DNA of 64,000 bases from Halocaridina rubra. Lineage: Eukaryota; Arthropoda; Malacostraca; Decapoda; Atyidae. The position numbers were made by a program, and so were the translations under genes. The DNA lies in assembly GCA_037179515.1 (NCBI GenBank), contig JAXCGZ010009462.1, positions 30,001-94,000 of the forward strand, read 5' to 3'. Below, piece after piece: positions 1 to 22,495 of this stretch. A model generated the notes under the pieces. The model did not search any database, had not been told where the DNA came from, and saw nothing but the letters and a program-made list of their open reading frames with translations. The number at the start of each line of letters is the position of its first letter. The first letter of the stretch is position 1.

Positions 1-107
1 CATTTTACACCAATAATTATTATAAGCTGTTACGATATTTTTACATTATGTCTCTTCTACAGCATATATATTGTATGAAGTTCCACTAAATACTTTGTGG
101 AATAAAG

Positions 108-470
<363 letters not shown>

Positions 471-516
471 GACTTGATATGAAGCAATAAACTTCTTTAT
501 CCACAGTTAATTCTAG

Positions 517-519
517 ATG
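517..519 (+). other. Candidate alpha-tubulin initiator-codon exon end
   Basis: The first recognisable tubulin exon starts with the codon for Arg2 ([10 protein letters not shown]) directly after an acceptor, so the initiator Met must be encoded in an earlier exon. Arthropod alpha-tubulin genes such as Drosophila alphaTub84B have an intron right after the ATG. At 517 an ATG is followed immediately by GTAATA, a usable donor, which would give a 257-base intron ending at 776. This is the best candidate I see in the window. The real start could also lie upstream of base 1. Confidence 0.35.
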
Positions 520-749
520 GTAATATGAATCTCTGGCAGAAGGAACATCCTTGCACCCATAGAAAAAAATATCTACTCATGTAAATATATATATTACATC
601 CTAGGGAATAAATCCATTAATATCCTATCACAGAATCGTACTGATGGGCTAATATTCCCATGATAAAGCCAGTACATTTCCAGAACCTATTAGCAAAGCC
701 ACTATAATAATTCGTAGACGACAACATTATTGTGTTTTAGGTTGGCTAA

Positions 750-7797
<7,048 letters not shown>

Positions 7798-7898
7798 AGT
7801 GAAGATGATCCTCTCCCCTTGACTTAAAAAATAAAAAGTGGACAAATAAAAAATAACAACAACAACAACAATCCTTAACAATATCAGCAACAGTGGTA

Positions 7899-8247
7899 CA
7901 GCCTACTAAACCAACGCATCATCCCCGACAGCTACAGGAATTACTAAAAGCTCCCCTATGACGTCATACAGCCTCCTAAACCAACGCATCATCCCCGACA
8001 GCTACAGGAATTACTAAAAGCTCCCCTATGACGTCATACAGCCTCCTAAACCAACGCATCTTGCCCGACAGCTACAGGAATTACTAAAAGCTCCCCCATG
8101 ACGTCATACAGCCTCCTAAACCAACGCATCTTGCCCGACAGCTACAGGAATTACTAAAAGCTCCCCTAAGACGTCATACAGCCTCCTAAACCAACGCATC
8201 ATCCCCGACAGCTACAGGAATTACTAAAAGCTCCCCTATGACGTCAT
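7899..8247 (+). repeat. Five 70-bp tandem repeats with CRE-like palindromes
   Basis: Five units of exactly 70 bases begin about 100 bases after the tubulin stop. Each starts CAGCCTCCTAAACCAACGC, and four of five carry a perfect TGACGTCA (7959, 8029, 8099 and 8239). The fourth unit has AGACGTCA. TGACGTCA is the consensus cAMP-response element. AATAAA motifs occur before the array (7830 and 7845), so it may be downstream of the transcript or within a longer 3' UTR. Confidence 0.92.
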
Positions 8248-8780
8248 CTTAGTGACCTGCTCACTGATGCACTCGCCTCATACGAAAACTAAAAGAAAAA
8301 AAATTCGTAATAATAACAATAATAATAATGGGCATCTCTTGCCTTTGACTGATGGGGTATTTTTACTAAAGGTCACCATCTTATCTGAAACATCCCTGAC
8401 GAGTTTTAGATTTCATTAAATCCTTTATGACATCTATGAGAAATTTCTCAAATTTCTCAATTGAACACTCAGCACTAAACAAAAATCACATAAGAAAGCA
8501 AATTTTAATCTGAATTGATCTCATTACCATCACTAAAACCGAAAAATTTTAATATTACGACAAATTGTGATCTAAAAGCAAGAATAATATTTAACATTAT
8601 CACTGGGAGTCATCTCTGTGAAAACAAAAACAAATTCTTCTTCTTTTTTTTTTAAGTTTGTGAAAAAGCGAATTCTTAAACATCACTCTCATAACAAAAG
8701 AAGACAAGCACAAAATAACTCAAAAACGAAGTGCTTAGGTGAAGAGTGGCTTGTATAACGAAGCACTACAAGGGTGCTTT

Positions 8781-8982
8781 AAGGGGGCTTTACACGGTAA
8801 AACGGTTCGTCGAACGCGGTTCGACAGATAAGTGTTTGAAGTGATGTTCGAAAGTGTGAACGGGGTATTTGGTGGCACGTGTTCGACAACCAAATACCTC
8901 GTTCACACGTTCGAACATAACTTCAAACACTTGTCTGTCGAACCGCGTTCGACGAACCGTTTAACCGTGTAAACCCCCCTTT
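8781..8982. mobile_element. 200-bp near-perfect palindromic MITE
   Basis: The left arm starts AAGGGGGCTTTACACGGT and the right arm ends ACCGTGTAAACCCCCCTT. Arms of about 95 bases pair almost throughout, with a short loop near 8883-8890. No coding capacity. It resembles a terminal-inverted-repeat foldback element; the superfamily is not assigned. Confidence 0.85.
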
Positions 8983-9190
8983 ATATGGCTCCAGTGTCAT
9001 CTTATAACAAATGACAGTCGACTATAAACATTTTATACGTTATCCTTAAAATATCATTAACTTGATTATAAGCTACTTTAATTTTCTTCCCAAGTATTTG
9101 AATATAAAATTTCGTAAAAAAATAAATAAATAAAATATGGTAAAAGAATATGATCAGATTTGACTACTGGAACCTAAGCATTGGGACTTT

Positions 9191-9427
9191 GGCCCGATTT
9201 CTTAAACAGTGTAAACCTAGGATACCATATTGTTAGTTAGCTAGACACACACAAATGGATTTCATAAACGCATCTGACGCTGTTCTGTGTATGGTTAGGA
9301 TCCCTCCATGGGGGAATCCTAGCCATACACAGAAACGCGTCAGATGCGTTTATGAAATCCATTTGTGTGTGTCTAGTTAACTAACAATATGGTAGCCTAG
9401 ATTTACACTGTTTAAGAAATCGATCCT
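9191..9427. mobile_element. Palindromic MITE, copy 1
   Basis: Ends are GCCCGATTTCTTAAACAGTG and its inverse. Arms of about 110 bases surround a centre near CCATGGGGG. A second, better-preserved copy is at 27909-28143. Confidence 0.87.
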
Positions 9428-9429
9428 CT

Positions 9430-10703
9430 ATTACACCTATTCCAAACTGTTGTAAGGTCCACTTGTTATTCTCATTCTCCGTATAATAATCGCAAATGTG
9501 CAGTACTTGTGACTGCTTGCATGCACTACCCTCATCATGGTGCTTCATTTGATTCTTTTCTGTTCTTGACCAGAGAGGTGTGCAGTCCTGTGAAGTCATT
9601 CATTCAGTATCAAAATATTAAGATATATAATTTTTTAAATATTAAAATCACGATGGACAAATTTAGTTATTTTGCTATGGAGATTTTATAAGACACTATA
9701 AAAATCTGCAGACCTTGTAAGATTTATGCTAAGCTCCAATTGATCGCTGCTAAGTAGCACGATATGGACCCAAGAGTGCTTACATACAAGCCATAGCTAC
9801 ACCTATCCCACTCCGTCTGAGTGCGCTTACCTTCACACTCTTTTAAGTGCTGTTCTAGAATTAGCAACAATTTTCCCAAAATTTGACTCATCAGCAGAGG
9901 CTATGAAAGTTTTCCATTCAGTCAATTATTACACCAGTATACAAGATATACATATACTGTATATCAACAGCCAACTCTGGACTTAGACATGGACACGCTG
10001 CTCTGTTGTTAGAAAATAGTTATGTATGTTCTCAGTTAAGTATATTTTCTACTTCATGAAGGAAAGTATTATTATTGCATACTCAGATTCACTGTTATTA
10101 CCACACTGCAATTGGCACCTCAAGTGCCAAGCAAAGATGATTGCCGTGCCATAATGAACTACTTAGTCAAACTCCCTTTGGATATATTTTAGGCAAACAA
10201 AAAACAGTTGCAAATAGATATTTTCAAACGAGAAAAATGAACTGATATCTTCTAGTGCCAAAACAGACCTCATGTTCTGTGCCAAAATTGAGTTTAGAAA
10301 TTAGGTCAATCATTATATTTATAAATTAAATAGACTACTCGAAAGACTATGACTGTGACACAGACATACACACAGATAAGACAAACAGATACAAAATTTA
10401 CTTACTCAACGGCGTCTTTCTTCAACCATTGTTTTGAGACGATACTTTACAAAATCAGGTGATATTTGGCTCACTCTTTTTTTTATTTTCTATATTTGAG
10501 TGATTCTTGGACTAGATGTGGAAGGCCAACATTGGTGCCACGCAACAATAGTGCCATATTCCATCAAGGTCAATACTGACCTTTCACTGGTGATTCCTGT
10601 AAACTGTCAGGAACTGAAAACAATAAAAAAGAAAACATGAATTAATTTTGGTTTTATTTTTCATCCATCTAACGGTAGTCTTAAATGGTGTAATAGAATA
10701 TTC
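9430..10703. other. AT-rich non-coding stretch
   Basis: No open frame with recognisable content, no clear repeat and no RNA gene were seen here. Short frames of 60-70 codons have no family signature. Confidence 0.5.
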
Positions 10704-10720
10704 ATTTACCAGTACTCTGT

Positions 10721-10883
10721 TCCGGTTTTGCGTCACGGACTCCCTTTTCTATCAAGGGCTAGGACGGTTGCCTTCAAGTGAAGGACTTGTTTTGGTAGAT
10801 GTAATCGTTACCCTGACGTGGCGCAAACCCTCGACCTGACGCCTCAGAGTCGCGGACGCTACCGCTTGAGCCACGGTGACTAC
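10721..10883 (-). repeat. tRNA-derived SINE, family 1, with perfect 17-bp target duplication
   Basis: An antisense copy from TCCGGTTTTGCGTCACGG to GAGCCACGGTGACTAC, with an internal deletion around the promoter-distal core. It is flanked by ATTTACCAGTACTCTGT at 10704-10720 and again at 10884-10900, a perfect direct repeat. This is the signature of LINE-mediated insertion. Confidence 0.92.
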
Positions 10884-11106
10884 ATTTACCAGTACTCTGT
10901 AACTTATCATAATGACTTAAGGATAAACCCTTGGTCGTTGAGATACTAGTTTAACAAGAACTCCACACATATAATGGTGTACTCACTGAACCTTCTGAGT
11001 TAGCAGGGCTACTCGGCATTTCTTAACAGTTGTTTAGGTGTGCTCATGTCATCTGAATAAGAAGTTTTATGCAAATATCTTCTTCGTCTACATCTTTTCC
11101 CACTTT

Positions 11107-11485
11107 TATGTGGGGTCGATGTTTCTGGCCAGTGTTCTCCATATGTTTCTGTCCCATACCTCATCACCCAACAAACCTTTAGACCTCAGGTCTTCATTGA
11201 TGCAATCCATCCACCTACGCTTTGGTCTCCCCCTCCCTCTCCTACCCTGTATATCCATTTCCATCACCCTCCTCCCAACATTCTGTTCATCCCTCCTAAC
11301 AACATGACCATACCATCTTAGTCTACCTGCATGTGTAACTGTAATTGGGCTGTGGCACTCCAGCAGTGCCATCTGAACGGTCACTAGCTCCCTTGTCATT
11401 GCCCATAGAGCAAAGTAATCCCTCTATTGTTTCTTTTTTTATGTCGGCTACCCCCAGATGAAAGGAGACAGCCAAGGTAGATAGA
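11107..11485 (-). mobile_element. RTE-like LINE C-terminal fragment joined to a dispersed repeat
   Basis: The minus strand encodes RLRWYGHVVRRDEQNVGRRV, then RGRGRPKRRWMDC and ending NIDPT, the typical tail of RTE-like reverse transcriptases. It is joined to the CTACCTTGGCTG repeat (11335-11485, minus). A second copy of the tail lies on the plus strand at 24404-24628. Confidence 0.75.
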
Positions 11486-11699
11486 TAGATGTACTAGATA
11501 GCTGACATATGTGTGTCTAAGCAGTACTTTTATATTATTACTGGGCTGAAGCATCACCGAATTAGACTAGTCACGCTCTCACCCAAATCTTTCAATGATA
11601 TATTAATTATAAGGATTAGGTTTTGAAGCCCATTGCCCTGCTCCAAAAACATGAGATTCGCCATTTCTAATCTTCTTGTAACATATGCTTGCCCACTTT

Positions 11700-11815
11700 T
11701 TGTACAATAAAACGCTTTTCCGTTTTATATGAAACGTGTGTGTGTGTGTACAATAAAACGCTTTTCCGTTTTATATGAAACGTGTGTGTGTGTGTGTGTG
11801 TGTTTTTTTTTTTTT
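11700..11815 (+). repeat. Duplicated 45-bp unit with (GT)n
   Basis: Two copies of ACAATAAAACGCTTTTCCG followed by TTTATATGAAACGTGTGTG; the second is extended by (GT)n and poly-T. Confidence 0.8.
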
Positions 11816-12106
11816 AACCTGAGCCAAGCCCCTGTTTTCGTCTACCTGCTCTTCTTAACTCTAGAGTACTGGCGTGAGAGCTCTGTCAGGTGTCTAAGGG
11901 AACCTACCCATAGATATGGTGATTATATGTTCTCATACAAAGTGAATCTGTCACGTAACGAGTTACGTAAGAGTTTTTGTTTACAATTTCTAATATTCGT
12001 TGCTGAGGACATACGTAGTTAAATTACAGGTCAAATTTGTGCACTGAATACATTGTTTCACTCGAAAAAACTCACCCCTAAACATTACTTACATATTTTC
12101 GCTTTA

Positions 12107-12442
<336 letters not shown>

Positions 12443-12570
12443 GGTATTATTGTTTTAATCTCAGTGTGATCTCGTGAAGATCCTGCTCCATCCTTGCCCC
12501 AAATATCGAATAAGTACTCACTAAGTCTGTTGAGCTGACAGGCTATCGCTTCAGGGACGTCACTACTAAC

Positions 12571-12768
<198 letters not shown>

Positions 12769-12769
12769 G

Positions 12770-13010
12770 ACAGGCCTCAAAAAAGTAGTGGTAGATGGGC
12801 ATTACAGTAAACTCAGTAATGTGATTTGAGGTGGCCCTAAGGGTAGAGAGTTCTTGGCTCCTTGCTTTACACCCTTTTGTACTCATGTGGATTGATTCGG
12901 GAAAACTAGTTGCGTACACCGATGATGCGATCTTATTTGATGTTGTTTCATCCCTGCACATGAGACTAGCTGTTGCTAAGTATTTGAAAAGAGAGCTTAC
13001 TAAAATTATT
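12770..13010 (+). mobile_element. Degenerate jockey-like reverse-transcriptase fragment
   Basis: Broken frames carry [16 protein letters not shown], then a decayed GPLLF-like stretch, then AYTDDAILFDVVSSLHMRL, the YADD-type catalytic segment with Y-T-D-D. It is the same family as the fragment at 43370-44144. Stops and shifts show it is dead. Confidence 0.65.
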
Positions 13011-13017
13011 CTTTGTG

Positions 13018-13084
13018 TATGTATGTATGTATGTATGTATGTATGTATGTATGTATGTATGTATGTATGTATGTATGTATGTAT
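13018..13084. repeat. (GTAT)n microsatellite
   Basis: About 16 tetranucleotide units. Confidence 0.95.
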
Positions 13085-13099
13085 TTACTTGGATAATTG

Positions 13100-13880
13100 T
13101 AATTACCTAATATTGCTTACGGGAAAGAGCCCCATGCTCGTAACTCACCGTCTCCTGGTCGGTTCCATTTTTGTACTTAGTGATACTTATCATACTTGCT
13201 CTTCAAACTTTGGATTGAGTTAGCATTAACTACCTACTCGCTTAGCGAATTCCAATCATCAACTACTCTTACAATAAGAAAGTACTTCCTAACATCCTGC
13301 AAAGAATTTTTCTTACGAAGCTTCAAACTATGATCTCCAGTTCTAGTGCCAGCCATATTAAAATATCGATCCCTATCCACAGTGTCATAACCATGAAGGA
13401 ATTTATAAAATTCACCATATCCCACCTCATTCTTCTAGCTTCGAGTGGTGGTAACTCTACTTCCCTCAGCCTTTCCTCATTACTGAGATTGCGTATTTCT
13501 GGCACCAGTTTCGTGGCATGTCTCTGAACTTTTTCCACCTTAACTACTTGCTTTTTCAAGTTAGGTTGCTTTGCTTTGCATATAATATGCATTACAATAT
13601 TCAAGCTTTGACCTCACATAGGTTACATATATATTTCTGAACATTTCCTTGTCCATGTGCCTGAAGGCTACCTTACATTTGCTACGAAAGCTTATGATGA
13701 CCTTACTATGTCAATAATATTCATTTTCGGAGACAACTCCGCCAGTATGTTTACACCTTGATCTCTCTCATTCTCCGTCTCTTGAAGTTCTGCTCCTGCC
13801 ATTTGAGTATTCAAGATTAGGCCTTCTTGCACTTGGACTCATTCTCATTACCTTACATTTTAGTTTTTCATTTTCTTTAG
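13100..13880 (-). mobile_element. Decayed CR1-type LINE 3' fragment
   Basis: The minus strand matches the last ~250 codons of the long CR1 copy. Pieces include RHATKLVPEIRNLS, ELPPLEARRMRWDM, HGYDTVDRDRYFNMAGT and VRKYF, broken by several frameshifts. The element 3' end (ATTACCTAAT) is at 13105. Confidence 0.85.
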
Positions 13881-14103
13881 ACAGAATCTCTCAGAAATTA
13901 GGTCTTCAAATCATTATGTAGAATTATCTACCTTATGTAATCGTAAAGAAAAATACTTCTAGATTCTCCAAGATGGGTTCCTACTTCCGGATGAGTAAAC
14001 CTTAGATGAACACAAATTTGAAACGGTAATCAACATGAATAAATCGGGTCACTAAGGTTAATAGTTTATTATTCTGTCAGATCTTCGTTATCTTATCAGT
14101 AAA

Positions 14104-14140
14104 TATATAAAAGGATTAAGGCAGTGCCATCATCCTTAGT
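14104..14140 (+). promoter_or_regulatory. TATA-box promoter of secreted-protein gene A
   Basis: TATATAAAAGG at 14104-14114 lies about 50 bases before the ATG at 14161. A likely start region (GCCATCATCC) sits some 25-30 bases downstream. The other two family members have a TATA box at a similar distance. Confidence 0.65.
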
Positions 14141-14160
14141 ATATCTCCCAATTTACAAGC

Positions 14161-16705
<2,545 letters not shown>

Positions 16706-16987
16706 TAATTCTTACGACATCTTCAGTCACACTTCAATAAAGCTTCAGATCTATTTGGAATTATGATATTAGATAAATAAAAAGCATCCCATAATGTTAG
16801 ACAAGACCAAATAATTATCATGGTTGTAGCTCGCTAAGAAACCTTAGACAAATAAATCCTTATGAACATGGCTCGCAACATTGACCTTACACTATGCATT
16901 TACTTGTAAAAAAATGTCCAAATGTCTGGAAATAGTTTTTTCCTTAGAGGTTATTTTAACCTAGGACATTGTTTGAAATGACATTTG

Positions 16988-17115
<128 letters not shown>

Positions 17116-17680
17116 CAGAACATCATCAGAGAAGACTGCACACGTCTAAACACACCATGCCTCAAATATCCCGTTTGAAGAGTTTATAGGAAAAGGCATC
17201 TCCCATATAGAGGTAACAAACCTCTTCCTCCAGAAATAATCTTGGCAAAAGCTTCTTGAGACATTAATATGCGAGCTTTCGGAGGCATCGAGTCTCCAAT
17301 TTCAAGCAGTAGTATAAGCACTGCTGAAAAAAATTATGTTGGTGGAAAAAGACAAATGGTAGGAAGGTACTCTTAAGAATAAATAATAAAAATCGCCAGG
17401 GTAATATACCATAGGCATTATTAGAGTATTATGAAGGTCATAAACAAATATTTTAGGAACATTGTCTGATTAGCTAACTAACTGGAGAATCTGAAAAAGT
17501 TAATTTCTTCATATTGGTCTTTGTATATCCACTGACAAAATTAAATGTTCTATGTCTTTGAGTGACATTGGAAGCACAGGAATTGCAAGGAACAGAGATA
17601 TAGAGCGCATTGTATCTAGGGAGAACACACATGCACACATACACACACATACCCTGATTAAACAGGCATTTGATAAATAG
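17116..17680. other. Non-coding spacer
   Basis: Nothing recognisable except a short CA-rich stretch near 17632-17650. No gene or repeat family is assigned. Confidence 0.4.
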
Positions 17681-17719
17681 AAGACAGTGGTAATCTCAGG
17701 CATAAGTAATCCCAGGAGT

Positions 17720-18780
17720 CAACATGGCAGGGTAGATTTGAACAAAATAAAGCATGGATTTTAGACCTGATAAGGAAGCTTGGAGCAGTATGTGGTCTAG
17801 AGGATATTGTAAACATTCATCAACTTGGTAAATATTCTAGGGAGAGAAATGAAAGACCAACGAAAGTAACCTTTGAGAGAGGAAACACATGTAGAGAAAA
17901 TACTGATAAGGACAAAACTAAAATACCTTCAAGAATTCAAAACAGTATTCATTGGACCATACAGAACACAAGAAGAGATGGAAAGGATAAAAAAAAATTG
18001 TTGCAAGAGACTAAGAGATTTCAGTCAAATTTTTTTCAGACAAAGGGGGATAAAGAAAATAATGACAGAAGATCAGGGGATGAGGCTTCATTAACATTGC
18101 TGTACACAAATGTTGATAGGGTAGCTGGTAAGGCATTAAAATTAAAGGATGGGATTTACAACAGTAAGGCAGATAAAGTAGCAGTTACAGAGACTAAGTT
18201 AAGTGAGGACATAAACAGTGTCACAGTTTTTCCTAAGGGCTTCGGAATATTAAGGGTTGAAAGATCTGAGAGGACTGGTGGAGGGATAGCACTGCTCATA
18301 CGTGAAAGGTTTCAGGATGAAGAAATAAACTTTGACATAGAAAGTGAGTTCAAGGAATTTCTTGTCGCTCGCATACATACTGGGACAAAGATCATTATAA
18401 TAACTGATATATGTAACTCACCAAGGGACCAACATAGGCTAGAAGTTTATGAGGAAAGTCACATAGATACTTTTTAAGTCATAAATTCAGTCGTTAACAT
18501 TGGACGGGAGAGAATGTAGGATTTTGATTATGGGATATTTTAATCATAGAGAGATTCATTGGATAAATCTTGACCCACAAAGTGGAGAGAACTCAATTGG
18601 GGCAAGTTTCCTAGATTGCGTGCAAGGGAATTTCCTACACCAACACATACTGGAACCAACGACGACCAGGGGTGGGGATGAGCAATCGCTGCTTGATCTA
18701 GTATTCACGGATAATGTGTTGGATATTGAAAAAAATGAGTATGAACCACCAATTGGAAAGAGTACTGAAGCGCCTTCAAA
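17720..18780 (+). mobile_element. CR1-type LINE 5' portion: ORF1 end and endonuclease
   Basis: Frames broken by shifts encode LIRKLGAVCGLEDIVNIHQL and IRTKLKYLQEFKTVFIGPYR (end of ORF1). They are followed by an apurinic-type endonuclease domain with LLYTNVD, VAVTETKLSED, GGGIALLIRE, IMGYFNHREIHW and DLVFTDNVLDIE. The sequence ends at the position of the SDH motif (GKS then unrelated). It overlaps the start of the long copy at 36770, and supplies the 5' part that copy lacks. In-frame stops make it a pseudo-element. Confidence 0.85.
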
Positions 18781-19107
18781 TGTGTTTATGTTCTCACCTT
18801 CAGAGGTAGTCTGTAAAGATGAAGGCAGAAATATACTTGTTAGCTTTAAATATCAACGTTATTTAAGTTTTCTCTTTGTAGTCAAATAATTATATTTACA
18901 TTATTTAGGTGCTTCTCGTGGAACAGTTTCCTATATATTGTACTATCACTCTTTCCTTTTATCAAGAAAGGGATTAAAATTGGGGTTCTGGTCAGGAATG
19001 TTCTCAGCATAGCTGGAACGCCTCTTTTGTGCACTAACATTCAGTTTGCACCCGTTAGCTATACACTGGTGTATTTGGGCAATAAAGCATTCAAGACTCA
19101 CACTAGG

Positions 19108-19830
19108 TTGGGGAATCTGTAATATGAACATAGTGGCATTCAGTTAGAATGCGTTCATTCCTAAGTATAGCAGATATAAGCTATAAGGTTGGATTCCTTT
19201 TAACCTTCTGTGGTGTAGTGGTAGCGCCTTGACTTAATAATTATAAGTCCTAGGTTCGAGTCCCAGTCGGGGTAAAAAATGATTCATGTTTTCACATATG
19301 TAACGTGCTTATTTGGTTATTTCATGGCCTGAATGAGATTGGGAATTGAATTAAATGCTAAAATGAAGCCACGAGCGAGGTTGGGGAATCTGTAATATGA
19401 ACATAGTGGCATTCAGTTAGAATGCGTTCATTCCTAAGAATAGCATATATAAGCTATAAGGTTGGATTCCTTATAACCTTCTGTGGTGTAGTGGTAGCGC
19501 CTTGACTTAATAATCATAAGTCCTAGGTTCGAGTCCCAGTCGGGGTAAAATATGATTCATGTTTTCACATATGTAATGTGCTTATTTGGTTATTTCATGG
19601 CCTGAATGAGACTGGGAATTGAATTAAATGCTAAAATGAAGCCACGAGCGAGGTTGGGGAATCTGTAATATGAACATAGTGGCATTCAGTTAGAATGCGT
19701 TCATTCCTAAGTATAGCAGATATAAGCTATAAGGTTGGATTCCTTTTAACCTTCTGTGGTGTAGTGGTAGCGCCTTGACTTAATAATCATAAGTCCTAGG
19801 TTCGAGTCCCAGTCGGGGTAAAAAATGATT
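19108..19830 (+). repeat. Tandem 273-bp array carrying three tRNA-like sequences
   Basis: Units start at TTGGGGAATCTGTAATATG (19108, 19381 and 19654), period 273. The third is cut off by (TA)n. Each contains a ~72-base tRNA-like block (about 19203-19275, 19475-19548 and 19748-19820) with A box GTGGTGTAGTGG and a consensus B box GGTTCGAGTCC. The anticodon arm ACTTA-loop-TAAGT would place AAT as anticodon. The acceptor stem pairs poorly, so these look tRNA-derived rather than working tRNAs. Confidence 0.85.
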
Positions 19831-19831
19831 C

Positions 19832-20395
<564 letters not shown>

Positions 20396-20407
20396 ATACA
20401 TCCTCCT

Positions 20408-20636
<229 letters not shown>

Positions 20637-20796
20637 ACAAAATGAATATGCTCTCCAGAATGTCTCTGTTTATTTCACTTTCTCTTCCTGACTTCATCCA
20701 TAACTTATTTTCACATTTTTCTTCTTCTTGCACATCATTCACATAAGCACATTATCATATGTGTAAATGAGCTACATATAAGTAATCCTGACCTTC

Positions 20797-20988
20797 CCGG
20801 TTTTACGTCACGGACTCCCTTTTCTACCAAGGGTTAGGACGCTTGCCTTCTTGCTAAGGACTTGTTTTGGCAGATGTAATTGTTACCCTGAGTGCATGCC
20901 CTTGCTAACCTCAGACCGCGACGGGGCGCGAACCCTCGACCTGATGCCTCAGAGTCGCGGACGCTACCGCTTAAGCCACGGTGACTAC
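20797..20988 (-). repeat. tRNA-derived SINE, family 1
   Basis: Full-length antisense copy from CCGGTTTTACGTCACGGAC to GAGTCGCGGACGC and CCACGGTGACTAC. Confidence 0.87.
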
Positions 20989-21779
20989 GGACTCGGACCC
21001 CAAATAGTTTCTCTTATTCTAGACTTTGAAATCTAATCGCACTTAATGAATGTTAATCGCAGACAGTGTTGGAATCCTTATTTCTATATTCAACGATAGT
21101 TTTAAGCCTGTGCGACCTTTGAGATTCATTATCTACAAACATCATTTTGGAGTTTATTGTTTCACTTATTGGGTGTTATTTTGTTTATATATTTCAACAC
21201 CCAAATTTTTGCATAATCTGGAGCATGCAGTAATAATTTATTTTTTCAAGATATTTCGCATTAAGAATTGATTGTATGAGAAGGTTTTTTTAAAGTCTTA
21301 TAAATCTATTGAATTAAAACGGCCACCAAGAAAAGGATGTTTATTGTTTTAAAAATTCATTGGAGATCTTCATTGTTATTAAGTATGGATGATGACGTTA
21401 GATTCTCATATCTCTTTACTGGTCCCTTAGATTTCAGCGTATGTTGAAAGAGAGATGTATCCAGGGATCCAGTGGAAAATAAAAATTAAAGTATATTGAA
21501 GAATTAATCTGGAAGGCCTATGCAGTAACGCAATGCCCCTGTTTGCCTCCGTTACAGCAAAGCATCTGCTGAGAAGCAATACCTGTGTACTGCTAAGCAC
21601 CTCCACAGATCTCGTAGTAACCATACACCTGTGTAGAGAGAAAAGAGCATGTTATGTATCAATAAAGTCCCTGGAATGAGAAAACACCAAGACGAAGGAA
21701 AAGAAAAAGGTTATGGACAAGGCAGAGATGAGTTTCTGATACACAAAGGAAAAGGACAGACTGAATAAATAGTTAAAGT

Positions 21780-22495
21780 ACTGAGGACCTAGGGATATGG
21801 AAGGTTAGGCCCTGAGATGACGATAGATCCGCTTTTTGTAGGAAGAGCGGTCATAAGAATTTGGAAAGACAGAGGAGGAAGAGAGTTCCAGAGTCTGGAG
21901 GTAGATGGGAAGAAGTAGTTGCTGCACCGACCAAATCCGCGAGCAATCTCCACACAATACCTATGAGACGCGGCCGCTTGGCGAGTGTTACGTGGCCTCG
22001 GCAGTGGGGGAGGGGTGCAACTCGCCAACTCATCAGAGCAGCGATGGAAGTAGTAGCGATAGAAAAGAGATAGGGATGATATCCTATGGAGAAGAGAGAG
22101 AGAATCCAGACTAGAAGCAAGAGATGGATAATTAATTTGTCTGACTGCCTTAGATTCAAGCCTATCAAGGAGATAAGTATAAGAAGAGGCACCCCAAGCA
22201 TGTGAGCAGTATTCTAAGCAGGGACGGATAAGTCCTTAATAGATTGTAAGTAACTATAAAGAGGAAATGTGATAACGAAAACTAAAAAGAACCCCCAATT
22301 TTTGGATGCAGAATTAGAAATTTGAATTATGTGATTCCTCCAAGACAAGTTAGATGCTATGTGGATTTCTAATAAGTTGATAGAATTAAGAGAGTAAATT
22401 TCGTTAGTTTCGAAGAAAATAGGGCTATCAGAAGTAGAAGAAGATAAGAGATAGCCAGAAACTCTCTTGGAAGTAAGCAAGGTGTGTATATAGAA
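21780..22495 (-). mobile_element. Degenerate non-LTR reverse-transcriptase 3' fragment
   Basis: The minus strand carries, across shifted frames, SWRNHIIQISNSASK, ACLEYCSHAWGASS, DRLESKAVRQIN, ASHRYCVEIARGFGR and SRLWNSLPP. These are typical of the region after the RT domain in jockey- or I-type LINEs. It lies in intron 3 of gene C and abuts a plus-strand CR1 fragment. Confidence 0.7.

Noticed and set aside
7899..8247. CRISPR array
   Set aside because: Units are contiguous 70-bp repeats without spacers, in an animal genome.
18500..18889. Independent 129-codon gene
   Set aside because: It is the endonuclease segment of a broken CR1 LINE followed by unrelated sequence.
19203..19275. Functional tRNA gene
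   Set aside because: The B box is consensus but the acceptor stem has mismatches and the block is repeated inside a 273-bp array, so it is called tRNA-derived.
21789..22114. Plus-strand open frames with basic residues
   Set aside because: They are shadows of a minus-strand LINE coding fragment.
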